Origin: Bacteroidota bacterium
GTDB taxonomy: Bacteria > Bacteroidota > Ignavibacteria > SZUA-365
DNA: 33,794 nt
NCBI GenBank assembly: GCA_029907355.1
Contig: JARYLZ010000029.1
Span: forward strand, 1 to 33,794
Direction of reading: 5' to 3'
Below the pieces are notes generated by a model, which was given only the letters and a program-made list of their open reading frames with translations, made no database searches and was not told where the DNA came from. Numbering within the stretch: the first letter of the stretch is position 1; each line of letters opens with the position of its first letter. This document shows positions 16,198-24,039 of the stretch, piece after piece. The translations under genes and the position numbers were made by a program.

Positions 16198-17136
16198 ATG
16201 CCGATGGACGCGTTGATTTCCCTGATGGGCGAACAGCCGATGCCGGCGCTTCTCCCGGCCAGGTTTTTAAAGGCCCCGAGGAACATTCTCGTGACTTCGG
16301 ATGAGTTCCGCAGGCGGGTGGAATACGTGAGCCGATTGATCGATGGCGCGGAAATTGTCGAGGTCGAGCCCTACGACCTCGAAGGGGCGTACCGGAAAAT
16401 CCGGGACGTCCTCGAGGGTTCGCGCGAGCCCGCTATCAACATGACGGGTGGGACGAAGATCATGGCGCTGGCGGCTTTCCACGCGGCGGGGGACAGGAAG
16501 TGCCGGCTCGTGTACATGACGACCGCGGGCGGCGCATGCACCCTCTCGTCCTACTACATCGGGAGGAAAATTATCCGGCTCGAGTCATCCGAGCCGCTCC
16601 CCGAACTGATCACGATCGACGACTACCTGCGCGCGCATCTGCCGGGGTACAGCATACGCCGGCCGGAGACCAGAGAAGACGGGACACTGCTTCCAGGGCA
16701 CAAATTCGAGAAAGAAATCGCGCGCATCTTAAAATCTTCAGGCTTCGAGGTGCTCATTGGGGTTGAACCGGAGGGAATGGAAAAACAAGAGGAAATCGAC
16801 CTCGTCGTGCGCCGGGGAAACGTGGTCGGCGTGGTCGAAGTCAAAGTCCATCGCCATGATAAATACGGCAAACCGAAAATACATCCAGAAGAAGCCTGGC
16901 ACCCGAAGCGCGGCTATGAACAACTCCTCGCACTCTGCGCAAGGGAATACCTCGGCCTGGAAACGAAGAGAATATTCATCACCGACTATAAAAACGAACC
17001 GGAAGTGCGGACGTTCGGCGACGGGCATGGTATCCGGACCATCGAGCTCTGCTCCTGTTTCGGCGGTTCTTTCCCGCCAGGGGACAAGAGCGACGAGTAC
17101 AAGCTCGTCCGTGAGATGAAGACAGCGCTCACCTAA
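16198..17136 (+). CDS. CARF-domain nuclease, Card1/Can2-like (DUF1887 type)
   Basis: A 312-residue protein. The N-terminal CARF domain (about 1-145) contains INMTGGTKIMALAAF (80-94), the ligand-binding signature of CARF proteins that sense cyclic oligoadenylate. The C-terminal PD-(D/E)xK nuclease (about 165-290) shows E171, D201 in QEEIDLVV and E214-x-K216 in VVEVK, a complete catalytic set. By analogy with Card1/Can2 it should cut nucleic acid when cOA made by Cas10 binds. The start at 16198 follows AGAGGGG; longer upstream versions lack a ribosome site and family similarity. It is divergent from the adaptation operon and 129 bases upstream of the sensor-less sigma54 activator. Confidence 0.85.
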   Translation: MPMDALISLMGEQPMPALLPARFLKAPRNILVTSDEFRRRVEYVSRLIDGAEIVEVEPYDLEGAYRKIRDVLEGSREPAINMTGGTKIMALAAFHAAGDRKCRLVYMTTAGGACTLSSYYIGRKIIRLESSEPLPELITIDDYLRAHLPGYSIRRPETREDGTLLPGHKFEKEIARILKSSGFEVLIGVEPEGMEKQEEIDLVVRRGNVVGVVEVKVHRHDKYGKPKIHPEEAWHPKRGYEQLLALCAREYLGLETKRIFITDYKNEPEVRTFGDGHGIRTIELCSCFGGSFPPGDKSDEYKLVREMKTALT

Positions 17137-17265
17137 CGTGGGGGAGCGAAACGAGAGGGATACCGGGCGGTATGTTGTTCCGTCTTCCTCGATCACAATT
17201 TCTTTTCATAAAATAAATTTTTCTTTATATTCATTACGGTTTCCATTCCTCAGAGAACAAGGGCG

Positions 17266-18234
17266 ATGGTTGAATCGGATCACGATCTCTTTTTTCCCCG
17301 CTCCGTGTTGGACGAGGCAAGGCGCGTCGCAGAGTGGAATTGTGGGAAATCGGCGCCTGATACATTCAATATCCTCATCCTCGGCGAGTCCGGGACGGGC
17401 AAGGAGAGGCTCGCAAGGTTTATCCATGACGAATCCGTCAAGCACGATAAAGGGGGGGGCAAGTTTCAGGTCATCCACTGCGCCGGCCTGCCCTCCTCTC
17501 TGCTCCAAGCCGAGTTATTCGGCCACGTGAAGGGGGCATTCACGGGAGCCGTGAAGGACCGGAAAGGGCTGATGGCCGAGGCGGAGGGCGGTACGCTGTT
17601 CCTCGATGAGATCGGCGATATACGGTTGGAGGACCAAGCCGTCCTCCTCCGCGTCATCCAGAAACGGGTCTACACGCCTGTGGGGAGCAACGTCCCAAAG
17701 ACGTTGGATGCCCGTATCATTACGGCGACGAACAGGGACCTACCCCGTGACGTGAAAGAGGGCCGCTTCCGGGAAGACCTCTTCTACCGGATCCAACAGT
17801 TCACCCTCCGTCTCCCCCCCCTCCGCGAGACGCCCGACATCCTCGAGAGGATGGTGGACAAACTCTCACGCAATTTCGGGTACACGCTCACGGAAGGCGC
17901 AAAGCGGATAGCGCTCACCTATGGATGGCCCGGCAATAAGCGGGAGCTGGAGCACGCCCTCCGCCTGTTCCGTCTCTACCAGCAGGATGGCCGCGTGGGT
18001 GAGAACATTCTCCGCATGTACTGCGAACGGCACAACACACTGCCGCAGGATTCCTCCCCGAGGGGCACCGTACCAGCGGGCTTTGTCCTCCCGGACTGGC
18101 TCCGAAAAAGGGAAAGGGAATGGGTTGAGCTCGCCATGGAGCAGGCAGGCGGCATCCAGCGAAAGGCGGCTTCGCTCCTCGGCGTTTCGCCGCAGAACCT
18201 GAGCAATCGGCTCAGGAGCCTCGGCCTTCGCTGA
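17266..18234 (+). CDS. sigma54-dependent activator without sensor domain
   Basis: A 322-residue bacterial enhancer-binding protein reduced to AAA+ and HTH. Visible are Walker A GESGTGKE (40-47), the sigma54-contacting GAFTGA (90-95), Walker B TLFLDE (110-115), the arginine-finger region FREDLFYRI, and a Fis-type HTH at the C-terminus ([22 protein letters not shown]). It lacks any N-terminal receiver, GAF or CARF domain, as in PspF, so control must come from a partner or from expression. It follows the CARF nuclease on the same strand and ends 21 bases from the convergent csx2. AT-rich DNA at 17200-17240 may hold its own promoter. Confidence 0.9.
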   Translation: MVESDHDLFFPRSVLDEARRVAEWNCGKSAPDTFNILILGESGTGKERLARFIHDESVKHDKGGGKFQVIHCAGLPSSLLQAELFGHVKGAFTGAVKDRKGLMAEAEGGTLFLDEIGDIRLEDQAVLLRVIQKRVYTPVGSNVPKTLDARIITATNRDLPRDVKEGRFREDLFYRIQQFTLRLPPLRETPDILERMVDKLSRNFGYTLTEGAKRIALTYGWPGNKRELEHALRLFRLYQQDGRVGENILRMYCERHNTLPQDSSPRGTVPAGFVLPDWLRKREREWVELAMEQAGGIQRKAASLLGVSPQNLSNRLRSLGLR

Positions 18235-18255
18235 CAGCGGGCCATGGAAGGGGTT

Positions 18256-19416
18256 TCACGAGCGCAGGCGCGCGATGGCGAGCGCGCACACTTCCTTGAC
18301 TCTCTCGACGGCTTTGCCGGCCCGTATGGCAGACCAATGCATACCCGCATGGTCGATGTCGTTCCTCAGGGAAGTAATCTGTTCCCACTCGTATCGGATC
18401 TGCCTGTCCTTTTCCCCTGATCGTCCACGCGGCTTCTTGAGCAGTTCGCTCAACAGATTCTGCCCCGTCACTCTATCGTTCTTGTCTGCCGGATTGAGGC
18501 CCCGATCGAGACAGAACCAGGTGAGGTAGGACTCACGGGCAAGCGTGACCGCCTGGACGTAGCGCTCGGTGCTGATGTACTCCTCGATGATGGCTGCCTG
18601 TGCGGGGAGGCTTTCCCGCGCATATATGCTGATGCCGGCAGGCACGCACATGGAGCCGTACCGCCCTAACGATCTCTCGAGGATAACGGCGAAAGGCATG
18701 AGATGTGGCGGCATCGTATCGATGGGTTTGCCGGATTGCGTCTCCCTGGCGAGCTGACGCGCGGCTTTCAGTGATTCAGCGGGCCGGATGAGCGCAAGCG
18801 CAGCCGTGAGGTGCTCGAGCGTGCCGGCGACGGCTTTCAATTTTCTCAGCTCCTTAACGGGCTCCTTGCCGACGGACTCTGCGACGATGTCGCGGAGCGG
18901 TCGAGCGTCTCCATAGCGGATGATGATATCCGCGGCGTTCGACCAATCGAGAAGCCGCAGGAAGGACGTGCAATCGACGATGGGCGCGACGTTGCTCTCA
19001 TCCCTCCCCTCATAAGCGCCATAGACAATGCGCTCGACCGTTAGCCTTTTGCTCGTGCGGAGGAACGCACAGCACGCAAGCGCGATCAAGGGTTGGGAGC
19101 GGAAACCGTGCGTGATATCGACGATGAGCGGTTTGTCGCAGGGTATTTCTCGCAGGATGCCATCTGCGGTGTCCCATAGGCCCTCCTCCGAAGTCGCAGG
19201 ATGGGAGTCGATGACGGTGAAATCACCGATCGCCTCTGCGAGGGGTTCGCCGTGTTTCTCGACGGCCTCTTCCGTCATCACGGCGAACACCCGATCGGGC
19301 GCGAAGAACCGCACGAGGGCTTCCGCGACATACCGCGTGGTATGCGTTTGGGTAACCCAGCGGTACGTCGTTTCTTGGTATTCCCCGATGCCGATGAACG
19401 TCAAGAGATTTCCCAT
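18256..19416 (-). CDS. csx2: Csx2/TM1812-family CARF-HEPN ribonuclease
   Basis: A 386-residue protein of the TM1812 (Csx1-like) family. The N-terminal CARF domain opens LLTFIGIGEYQETTYRW and carries the family hallmark VDITHGFRSQPLIALACCAFLR. The LLDWSNAADIIIRYGDA segment joins it to a helical C-terminus. The HEPN catalytic RX4H motif is present as R351-NDID-H356. Family members are non-specific RNases activated by cyclic oligoadenylate, causing dormancy or abortive infection. It is the last gene of the csm operon, 10 bases after csx3. No csm6 is present, so this protein probably fills that role. Confidence 0.88.
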   Translation of the reverse strand: MGNLLTFIGIGEYQETTYRWVTQTHTTRYVAEALVRFFAPDRVFAVMTEEAVEKHGEPLAEAIGDFTVIDSHPATSEEGLWDTADGILREIPCDKPLIVDITHGFRSQPLIALACCAFLRTSKRLTVERIVYGAYEGRDESNVAPIVDCTSFLRLLDWSNAADIIIRYGDARPLRDIVAESVGKEPVKELRKLKAVAGTLEHLTAALALIRPAESLKAARQLARETQSGKPIDTMPPHLMPFAVILERSLGRYGSMCVPAGISIYARESLPAQAAIIEEYISTERYVQAVTLARESYLTWFCLDRGLNPADKNDRVTGQNLLSELLKKPRGRSGEKDRQIRYEWEQITSLRNDIDHAGMHWSAIRAGKAVERVKEVCALAIARLRS

Positions 19417-19426
19417 ATCGGCAGCC

Positions 19427-20374
19427 TTACAGGAGGAATCCGGCGCAGAGGTCCACCAGCATTGTCGGAACCATCACAGGATTCCCACGTTCGAGCGGCC
19501 CGATTTCGAACAACGGCGGACTTTTCCGGGCGACCCGCCGGGCCTTGTGCCGAACGGAACGGATTTCCGCGACGACCGTCAGGCCGCTCGCCGCAGCTGC
19601 CCCGCGCCACTCCGATAACTCTCTCTCGTCCGACCCCACAATGACCGCATGCGTACACTCGTTGAGGATGCGCTGGTTCCGCCGGTCGATCTTCCCCCCG
19701 CAGTCGACGAAAACAAGCGACTTCGCTTTTGCCAACCCACGAATGTCGCGGGCCGCATTCTCCGCGTGCTCGTCGTCGAATACTTTTTTGACTCGGATGA
19801 GTTTCGCTTCGTTCGGAGGCATATCGCCGAACCAATCTCCCTCGCCGTCGGGGGCGCTCCGGTAGAGGAAGATTTCCCTTTGGAAGATTTCGGGCCGGGC
19901 GCGTTTCTTTATCGCGTCCCGCAATGCCCGCATGAGGACGGATTTCCCGCGATGAGGCGGCCCGACGATGGCGATAACGCGGCCTTTCCCCTCAGGCGGT
20001 GATTCGCCGCCTTTCCTCTTCGTGTGGCGGTGCCTCGGCCGGAGGGCATTGATGATGTCATTGCCGATGATATCCCCGACAAAAGGCGGTTCCGGCGCGT
20101 GCGACTCCACCACGACGGCGCCGATCCTCGGGTCGTCCACCGCCACCCAGGTGGCGGGGTGGCATAAGTGGATCAGCGTCCCATACAGCCAGATAGGTCC
20201 TTTCCCCGAGAGGACGACCCCTTTCGACCAGTCGATCTTTTTCGGCAAGCGGACCGATTTCAGGTCTTCCGGTGCAATGTTGCCGTCGCCGCCGATAAAA
20301 AGATCGACGAATTGGAACGCCTTCCCTGATTCCGTTGTACCCTCGCCGACGAATGTGATTTTCAGGTTCTTCAT
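19427..20374 (-). CDS. csx3: Csx3 (Crn3-type ring nuclease) fused to a P-loop ATPase domain
   Basis: A 315-residue fusion. Residues 1-105 are Csx3: KITFVG, GVVLSGKGPIWLYGTLIHLCHPATWVAVDDPRIG and VVVESH. H72 and the DPR motif (81-83) correspond to residues conserved in family members that cleave cyclic tetra-adenylate. A P-loop domain follows, with Walker A GPPHRGKS (138-145), a Walker B-like SLVFVDCGG and a C-terminal Rossmann-like half (THAVIVGSDERELSEWRGAAAASGL). Csx3-AAA fusions are known; the role of the ATPase part is unclear. It would switch off the cOA signal. ATG 20374 is preferred over an in-frame TTG; the gene starts 5 bases after the csm5 stop. Confidence 0.88.
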   Translation of the reverse strand: MKNLKITFVGEGTTESGKAFQFVDLFIGGDGNIAPEDLKSVRLPKKIDWSKGVVLSGKGPIWLYGTLIHLCHPATWVAVDDPRIGAVVVESHAPEPPFVGDIIGNDIINALRPRHRHTKRKGGESPPEGKGRVIAIVGPPHRGKSVLMRALRDAIKKRARPEIFQREIFLYRSAPDGEGDWFGDMPPNEAKLIRVKKVFDDEHAENAARDIRGLAKAKSLVFVDCGGKIDRRNQRILNECTHAVIVGSDERELSEWRGAAAASGLTVVAEIRSVRHKARRVARKSPPLFEIGPLERGNPVMVPTMLVDLCAGFLL

Positions 20375-20379
20375 CGCCG

Positions 20380-21843
20380 TCAAGCTCCCGATTCAAGCGG
20401 CCGAACAAAGCGAACCGCCTTGACCTTCTTCTTCTGCTTGTCGAAGTCGGTGATTTCGACAATGATGGTTTCTCCGAGTTGCCTCGAGTTCGGGTTCACA
20501 CCAGAGCATGGGATACGCACCGTCTCATATCCCGCGGCGTAGAGTTCGACGAGAATGGGCTTCCTCGAAATATCACGGACAAAGGCGGGGATGTCTTTCG
20601 TATTGCTTGTGATCTCGTCCAGCTTTTGAAATTGGACTTTCGCTTGTTGAATATCAGCAATCGGCACCTTCACCGTTTGTTCATGCTCCGGCTCTTGTTT
20701 CACCGTTATACTGGTTTTTGCGTATTTCTCGACTTCTTCGGGTTTCAGCAGACGAAGGAGAACCCAGCCTGTTGGGTAAAAGGGCTCGTTGTGTTCGAAA
20801 ACGATTTTACGAGTTTTCGGGAAGGGGAAACCATGACGTCCAAGTCGCATTCTCCGTTGTTCCATTATTCTCCTCACGCGCTCGAGTTCTTCCTCTGTAA
20901 GGAAATCGCCGGTCATCGCTTTCCACCCGGATCCCCAGGCTATGCGTAAAATAGCTTTGTCGCATGCTTCGCGAGATGCGAATTCGCTAGCGAGGGAAAG
21001 GAGATTCGAGATTGTCTTTTTATACTTTGGGAGATTCGGGTTCTGTAATCGTTCGAGGTAGTCGTTTTCGGCCTGAAGGAGTTTAAGGGAGTGTGTGTTC
21101 AACTTCCGGCATATCGACATCATGTTCTCAACCTTATCATGGAATTTTAATTCGGATACGGCTCGCTCATTCTTATAAAGGAATGTCGATATCTTGATCT
21201 TTCCCATCGAACGAGCGCCCGGTTTTAGGCATTCAGCGTATATTCTCATAGGATTGTTTCGAACCTGTTTCCATGTGCATGTTGCACCAATCGGATCGGA
21301 CATATTCAACACCCTCGTCTCATAGAGCCCAAGTGCGTGATCGGGGAAATAAACATCTGAAACGAGAAGTACCCTCATGTCGTTGTGATTGGGGTCGCTC
21401 CCGAATGTATTATTGAATAGATTCTTGAACTTTTCCGGTAATTCTTCGTCATTTAGGGATGGTCTTGCCGCCTTTTTCATCCTCGACACACCGATGGCTG
21501 TCCGCATTGCTCCTTTTATCGAACTCCCCGGAATATACACGCGGCCATTGCCGTCTCTAATGAACTCTCGAATTACCTGAGAATAGCAGACCTCGTTATA
21601 AATCCTCTTTCGGGGGATATCACGGAGTACATTTTGCGGGTTGCCGTGTGGATCGGTGAATTCGTTAATACACTCGCGATGAGCCCTCAACCAACCCATG
21701 ATTTCCGCGTAGGTGCATATATATGTTCGCGATCCATCCGTATAAAAATCATAATTTCTCTGCAGGGCAACACCGTTCCCCACGTGTAAAGGGGTAAGGA
21801 CTTCAATTACGCAGACGGATATATCGATCATTTCATTGCCCAT
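20380..21843 (-). CDS. csm5: Csm5, type III-A RAMP subunit
   Basis: A 487-residue Csm5. The N-terminal RAMP domain contains VIEVLTPLHVGNG and the family motif VYIPGSSIKGAMRTAI. A long helical middle (about 215-330) and a C-terminal domain follow. Csm5 caps the crRNA 3' end of the Csm complex and helps its maturation. Start 21843 is supported by GGAGG six bases upstream, lying within the end of csm4; an ATG at 21855 is less likely. Only one base separates the csm4 stop from this start. GC content is visibly lower than in csx3 downstream. Confidence 0.93.
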   Translation of the reverse strand: MGNEMIDISVCVIEVLTPLHVGNGVALQRNYDFYTDGSRTYICTYAEIMGWLRAHRECINEFTDPHGNPQNVLRDIPRKRIYNEVCYSQVIREFIRDGNGRVYIPGSSIKGAMRTAIGVSRMKKAARPSLNDEELPEKFKNLFNNTFGSDPNHNDMRVLLVSDVYFPDHALGLYETRVLNMSDPIGATCTWKQVRNNPMRIYAECLKPGARSMGKIKISTFLYKNERAVSELKFHDKVENMMSICRKLNTHSLKLLQAENDYLERLQNPNLPKYKKTISNLLSLASEFASREACDKAILRIAWGSGWKAMTGDFLTEEELERVRRIMEQRRMRLGRHGFPFPKTRKIVFEHNEPFYPTGWVLLRLLKPEEVEKYAKTSITVKQEPEHEQTVKVPIADIQQAKVQFQKLDEITSNTKDIPAFVRDISRKPILVELYAAGYETVRIPCSGVNPNSRQLGETIIVEITDFDKQKKKVKAVRFVRPLESGA

Positions 21844-21844
21844 C

Positions 21845-22843
21845 TCAACCTCCATCCTTTTGCAGGAAGTATGGGATACTGAATGCCTGCATGTAGCGGA
21901 ACACCGGATGATGGATTTGAGGGTGGTCCTCACGCCCAAGGACAATCGGACAGCACCCTTTCGGCTCCCTGTTGTCCCGAAAAACGAGCACAGAACCTTC
22001 CCGGAATGCGCGAACGCGCCTTCTGTGCAAGGTTTGCATTCCAAGTGACGTAACCCATCCTCCCCGTTCCTCGATTTCGTAGTATGATTCTTTCGGGAGA
22101 AGGGAATTTATTTCCTCACTGGCCGGTATATAGAGCGAAAGGAGGAGTGAGGAGTTGCCGTTTACCGCTTCGGGGATGGATATGGTTTCCTCTTCGAAAG
22201 TAAATAGCCCCTTCCCACAGGTTCTGTCTGCACCGATACCTTCATCTGCCAAGAAGCCGATGCATGTCCGGAGAAGTTCCGCATTCTGCCGGTCGAACGT
22301 ACGGGCAAGAAAATAAAGCCCTGAATCGCTACGGAAGAATGTCTCTGAAAAGTAGAACAATTCCGTGCTGTTCGTTACGCGGTCGATCACGACGCGAGGA
22401 ATTTCCCTCGTAACGTACACACCCTTGCAGTCATCATGTTTCAGCTCCGATTCCAGAAAGAGGAAACCGGATTCCGAGGATATTTCCTCTAATCCAACTT
22501 CTTTCCCGCTTGAGTTCAATACACGAGCCAGGAGACCAAGACTCATATATGCTGCTTTTTTCAAACGCTTATACTCAACAGCGCCGTCGTGAATTCTCCA
22601 TGCGAACGGCATTGGGAAAAAGAGCACATCGCGCACGAACGGAAAACACGAAGAGACGAGAATGTTTCCCGACTTCATTAACTCCCCGACACTCGCACCG
22701 CCGTAGAGTTTTGCTGCAGCCGAACAGAGCGCACCGAAGAGCGCATCGGACCTGAGACGCGGTTCACAGCTTTCCAAACCGAACCCATCCACACCGAGAT
22801 GGTATCCTGACTCGAATCGAAGACGGAAGAGAGTGCATTCCAT
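21845..22843 (-). CDS. csm4: Csm4, type III-A RAMP subunit
   Basis: A 332-residue Csm4 (Cas5 group). It begins CTLFRLRFESGYHLGVDG with the conserved RLRSDALFGALCSA. It carries ELFYFSETFFR, SGLYFLARTF and the Gly-rich loop DEGIGADRTCGKGLF (about 210-225). Csm4 holds the 5' tag of the crRNA and contacts Cas10. The start lies 4 bases after the csm3 stop with GGAG overlapping that stop, indicating translational coupling. Confidence 0.93.
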   Translation of the reverse strand: MECTLFRLRFESGYHLGVDGFGLESCEPRLRSDALFGALCSAAAKLYGGASVGELMKSGNILVSSCFPFVRDVLFFPMPFAWRIHDGAVEYKRLKKAAYMSLGLLARVLNSSGKEVGLEEISSESGFLFLESELKHDDCKGVYVTREIPRVVIDRVTNSTELFYFSETFFRSDSGLYFLARTFDRQNAELLRTCIGFLADEGIGADRTCGKGLFTFEEETISIPEAVNGNSSLLLSLYIPASEEINSLLPKESYYEIEERGGWVTSLGMQTLHRRRVRAFREGSVLVFRDNREPKGCCPIVLGREDHPQIHHPVFRYMQAFSIPYFLQKDGG

Positions 22844-22847
22844 ATTG

Positions 22848-23612
22848 TCACTCCGTATGCTTCAATTCTGCCGGGATACGCTGCATTAAGGTCTCGTCGT
22901 CCTCCCAATCCTTCCTCGAAACGTAGTGTTCTCTTGTCTTTTTCCGTACCCGATTGACGGTGATCTTGATTTCACCGCTACCGCGGGTACCCTTACCACC
23001 GAGGTAATCGTTCTGGAGAAGTATCATGCTCCGGAAAAGCAAATCAAGAAGCTCCTCTCTCACATCGCCCTCATAAACATTTACAATCATCCTCATGATG
23101 AAACGTGAGCCCGCCGGGACACGCTCCAGTTGTCGCGGCATTGCTTGTGAGGTAATCCTGTCGATGACAACTTCCGTTTTCACCTCGGTGTACGGCATAT
23201 CCGTATTGCCGGAGTTCCGCAACTCTTCGGCGCTGTCCTCCGTCAACGGTGCATCGCGAACAATGAGGCGCGAAGTCGGCTGACGTTCATTTTCTTTCAT
23301 TTTTTCCGGGAGTGTCCCGAACAGCTTCGGAATAAGGCAATTATTACTGATTTCGAGATATGGCCCTACTTTAATATACTTGCCCATCGCACCGCCGAAC
23401 TTACCATCCATCCTCTCAACGAGGCATCTCATTTTCCCTTTCAAGGAAGAGCCCGGGATATACGGTTCACTTGTCAATGGGTTTCTGACAACCGTTGCGT
23501 CCGCTCCCCCAATGGATGCACCAACGTTGGAGCCTCCGATGTGGAGTCCAGACACAGCAGTGATCCACCCTTCGACGAGTATTTTCTCATTCAGCTTGAC
23601 TTGCTCGTTCAT
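22848..23612 (-). CDS. csm3: Csm3, backbone RAMP and target-RNA nuclease
   Basis: A 254-residue Csm3 (Cas7 group). The motif GASIGGADATVVRNPLTS with D38 matches the catalytic Asp that cuts target RNA at 6-base intervals. YIPGSSLKGKMRCLVERM follows, and the Gly-rich loop GGKGTRGSGEIKI lies near residue 215. RNA cleavage should be intact. Start 23612 follows GGAGGAAATTAAC; upstream in-frame starts fall on the ribosome site itself. One base separates it from the csm2 stop. Confidence 0.95.
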   Translation of the reverse strand: MNEQVKLNEKILVEGWITAVSGLHIGGSNVGASIGGADATVVRNPLTSEPYIPGSSLKGKMRCLVERMDGKFGGAMGKYIKVGPYLEISNNCLIPKLFGTLPEKMKENERQPTSRLIVRDAPLTEDSAEELRNSGNTDMPYTEVKTEVVIDRITSQAMPRQLERVPAGSRFIMRMIVNVYEGDVREELLDLLFRSMILLQNDYLGGKGTRGSGEIKITVNRVRKKTREHYVSRKDWEDDETLMQRIPAELKHTE

Positions 23613-23613
23613 G

Positions 23614-24039
23614 TTAATTTCCTCCATTTGCACGGTGGTAAGCTAATATCGCTTCGAAGAACGCAGCGAAATTATCGAAACGTTTCCGTTGATTATGGTA
23701 ATCACGTTCTTCGAGAACGGTTTCGATTGCTTTCGAGAGAATTTTACCGAGTTCGTCGGCAGCTCTCTTTTCATTGTCGGTTTTTCTCACCTTTGCATAA
23801 GCAAGTCGAGGCTTCAATAGGGCAACATCCGTCTCAAAATTCTCCTCGTCTTTTTTCATTTGGATTCTCTTTACCTCGCCGTAAGCGTTTCGTATTTGCG
23901 AGCTTGTGAGCTTACCTGCCAAGTCTTTCCCACATCCCTCAGCAAACTCGATCGCTTCTTTTGTGAGGCCTTCGCGAATCCATTTCGGCGTCATTTCCAA
24001 GCCGACTTTAAGGTTTTTAATAACGTTTTCATCCGGCAT
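23614..24039 (-). CDS. csm2: Csm2, small subunit of the Csm complex
   Basis: A 141-residue helical protein. Its core, LTSSQIRNAYGEVKRIQMKKDEENFETDVALLKPRLAYAKVR, is the characteristic Csm2 segment, and a FAAFFEAILAYHRANGG tail ends the protein. Csm2 lines the groove that receives target RNA. Start 24039 follows GGAGAG. The first 11 bases overlap the end of cas10, so the two are translationally coupled. Confidence 0.92.
   Translation of the reverse strand: MPDENVIKNLKVGLEMTPKWIREGLTKEAIEFAEGCGKDLAGKLTSSQIRNAYGEVKRIQMKKDEENFETDVALLKPRLAYAKVRKTDNEKRAADELGKILSKAIETVLEERDYHNQRKRFDNFAAFFEAILAYHRANGGN

Noticed and set aside
17191-17202. ATCACAATTTC resembling the start of the CRISPR repeat
   Set aside because: Only 10 of 11 bases match and the rest of the repeat is absent; chance.
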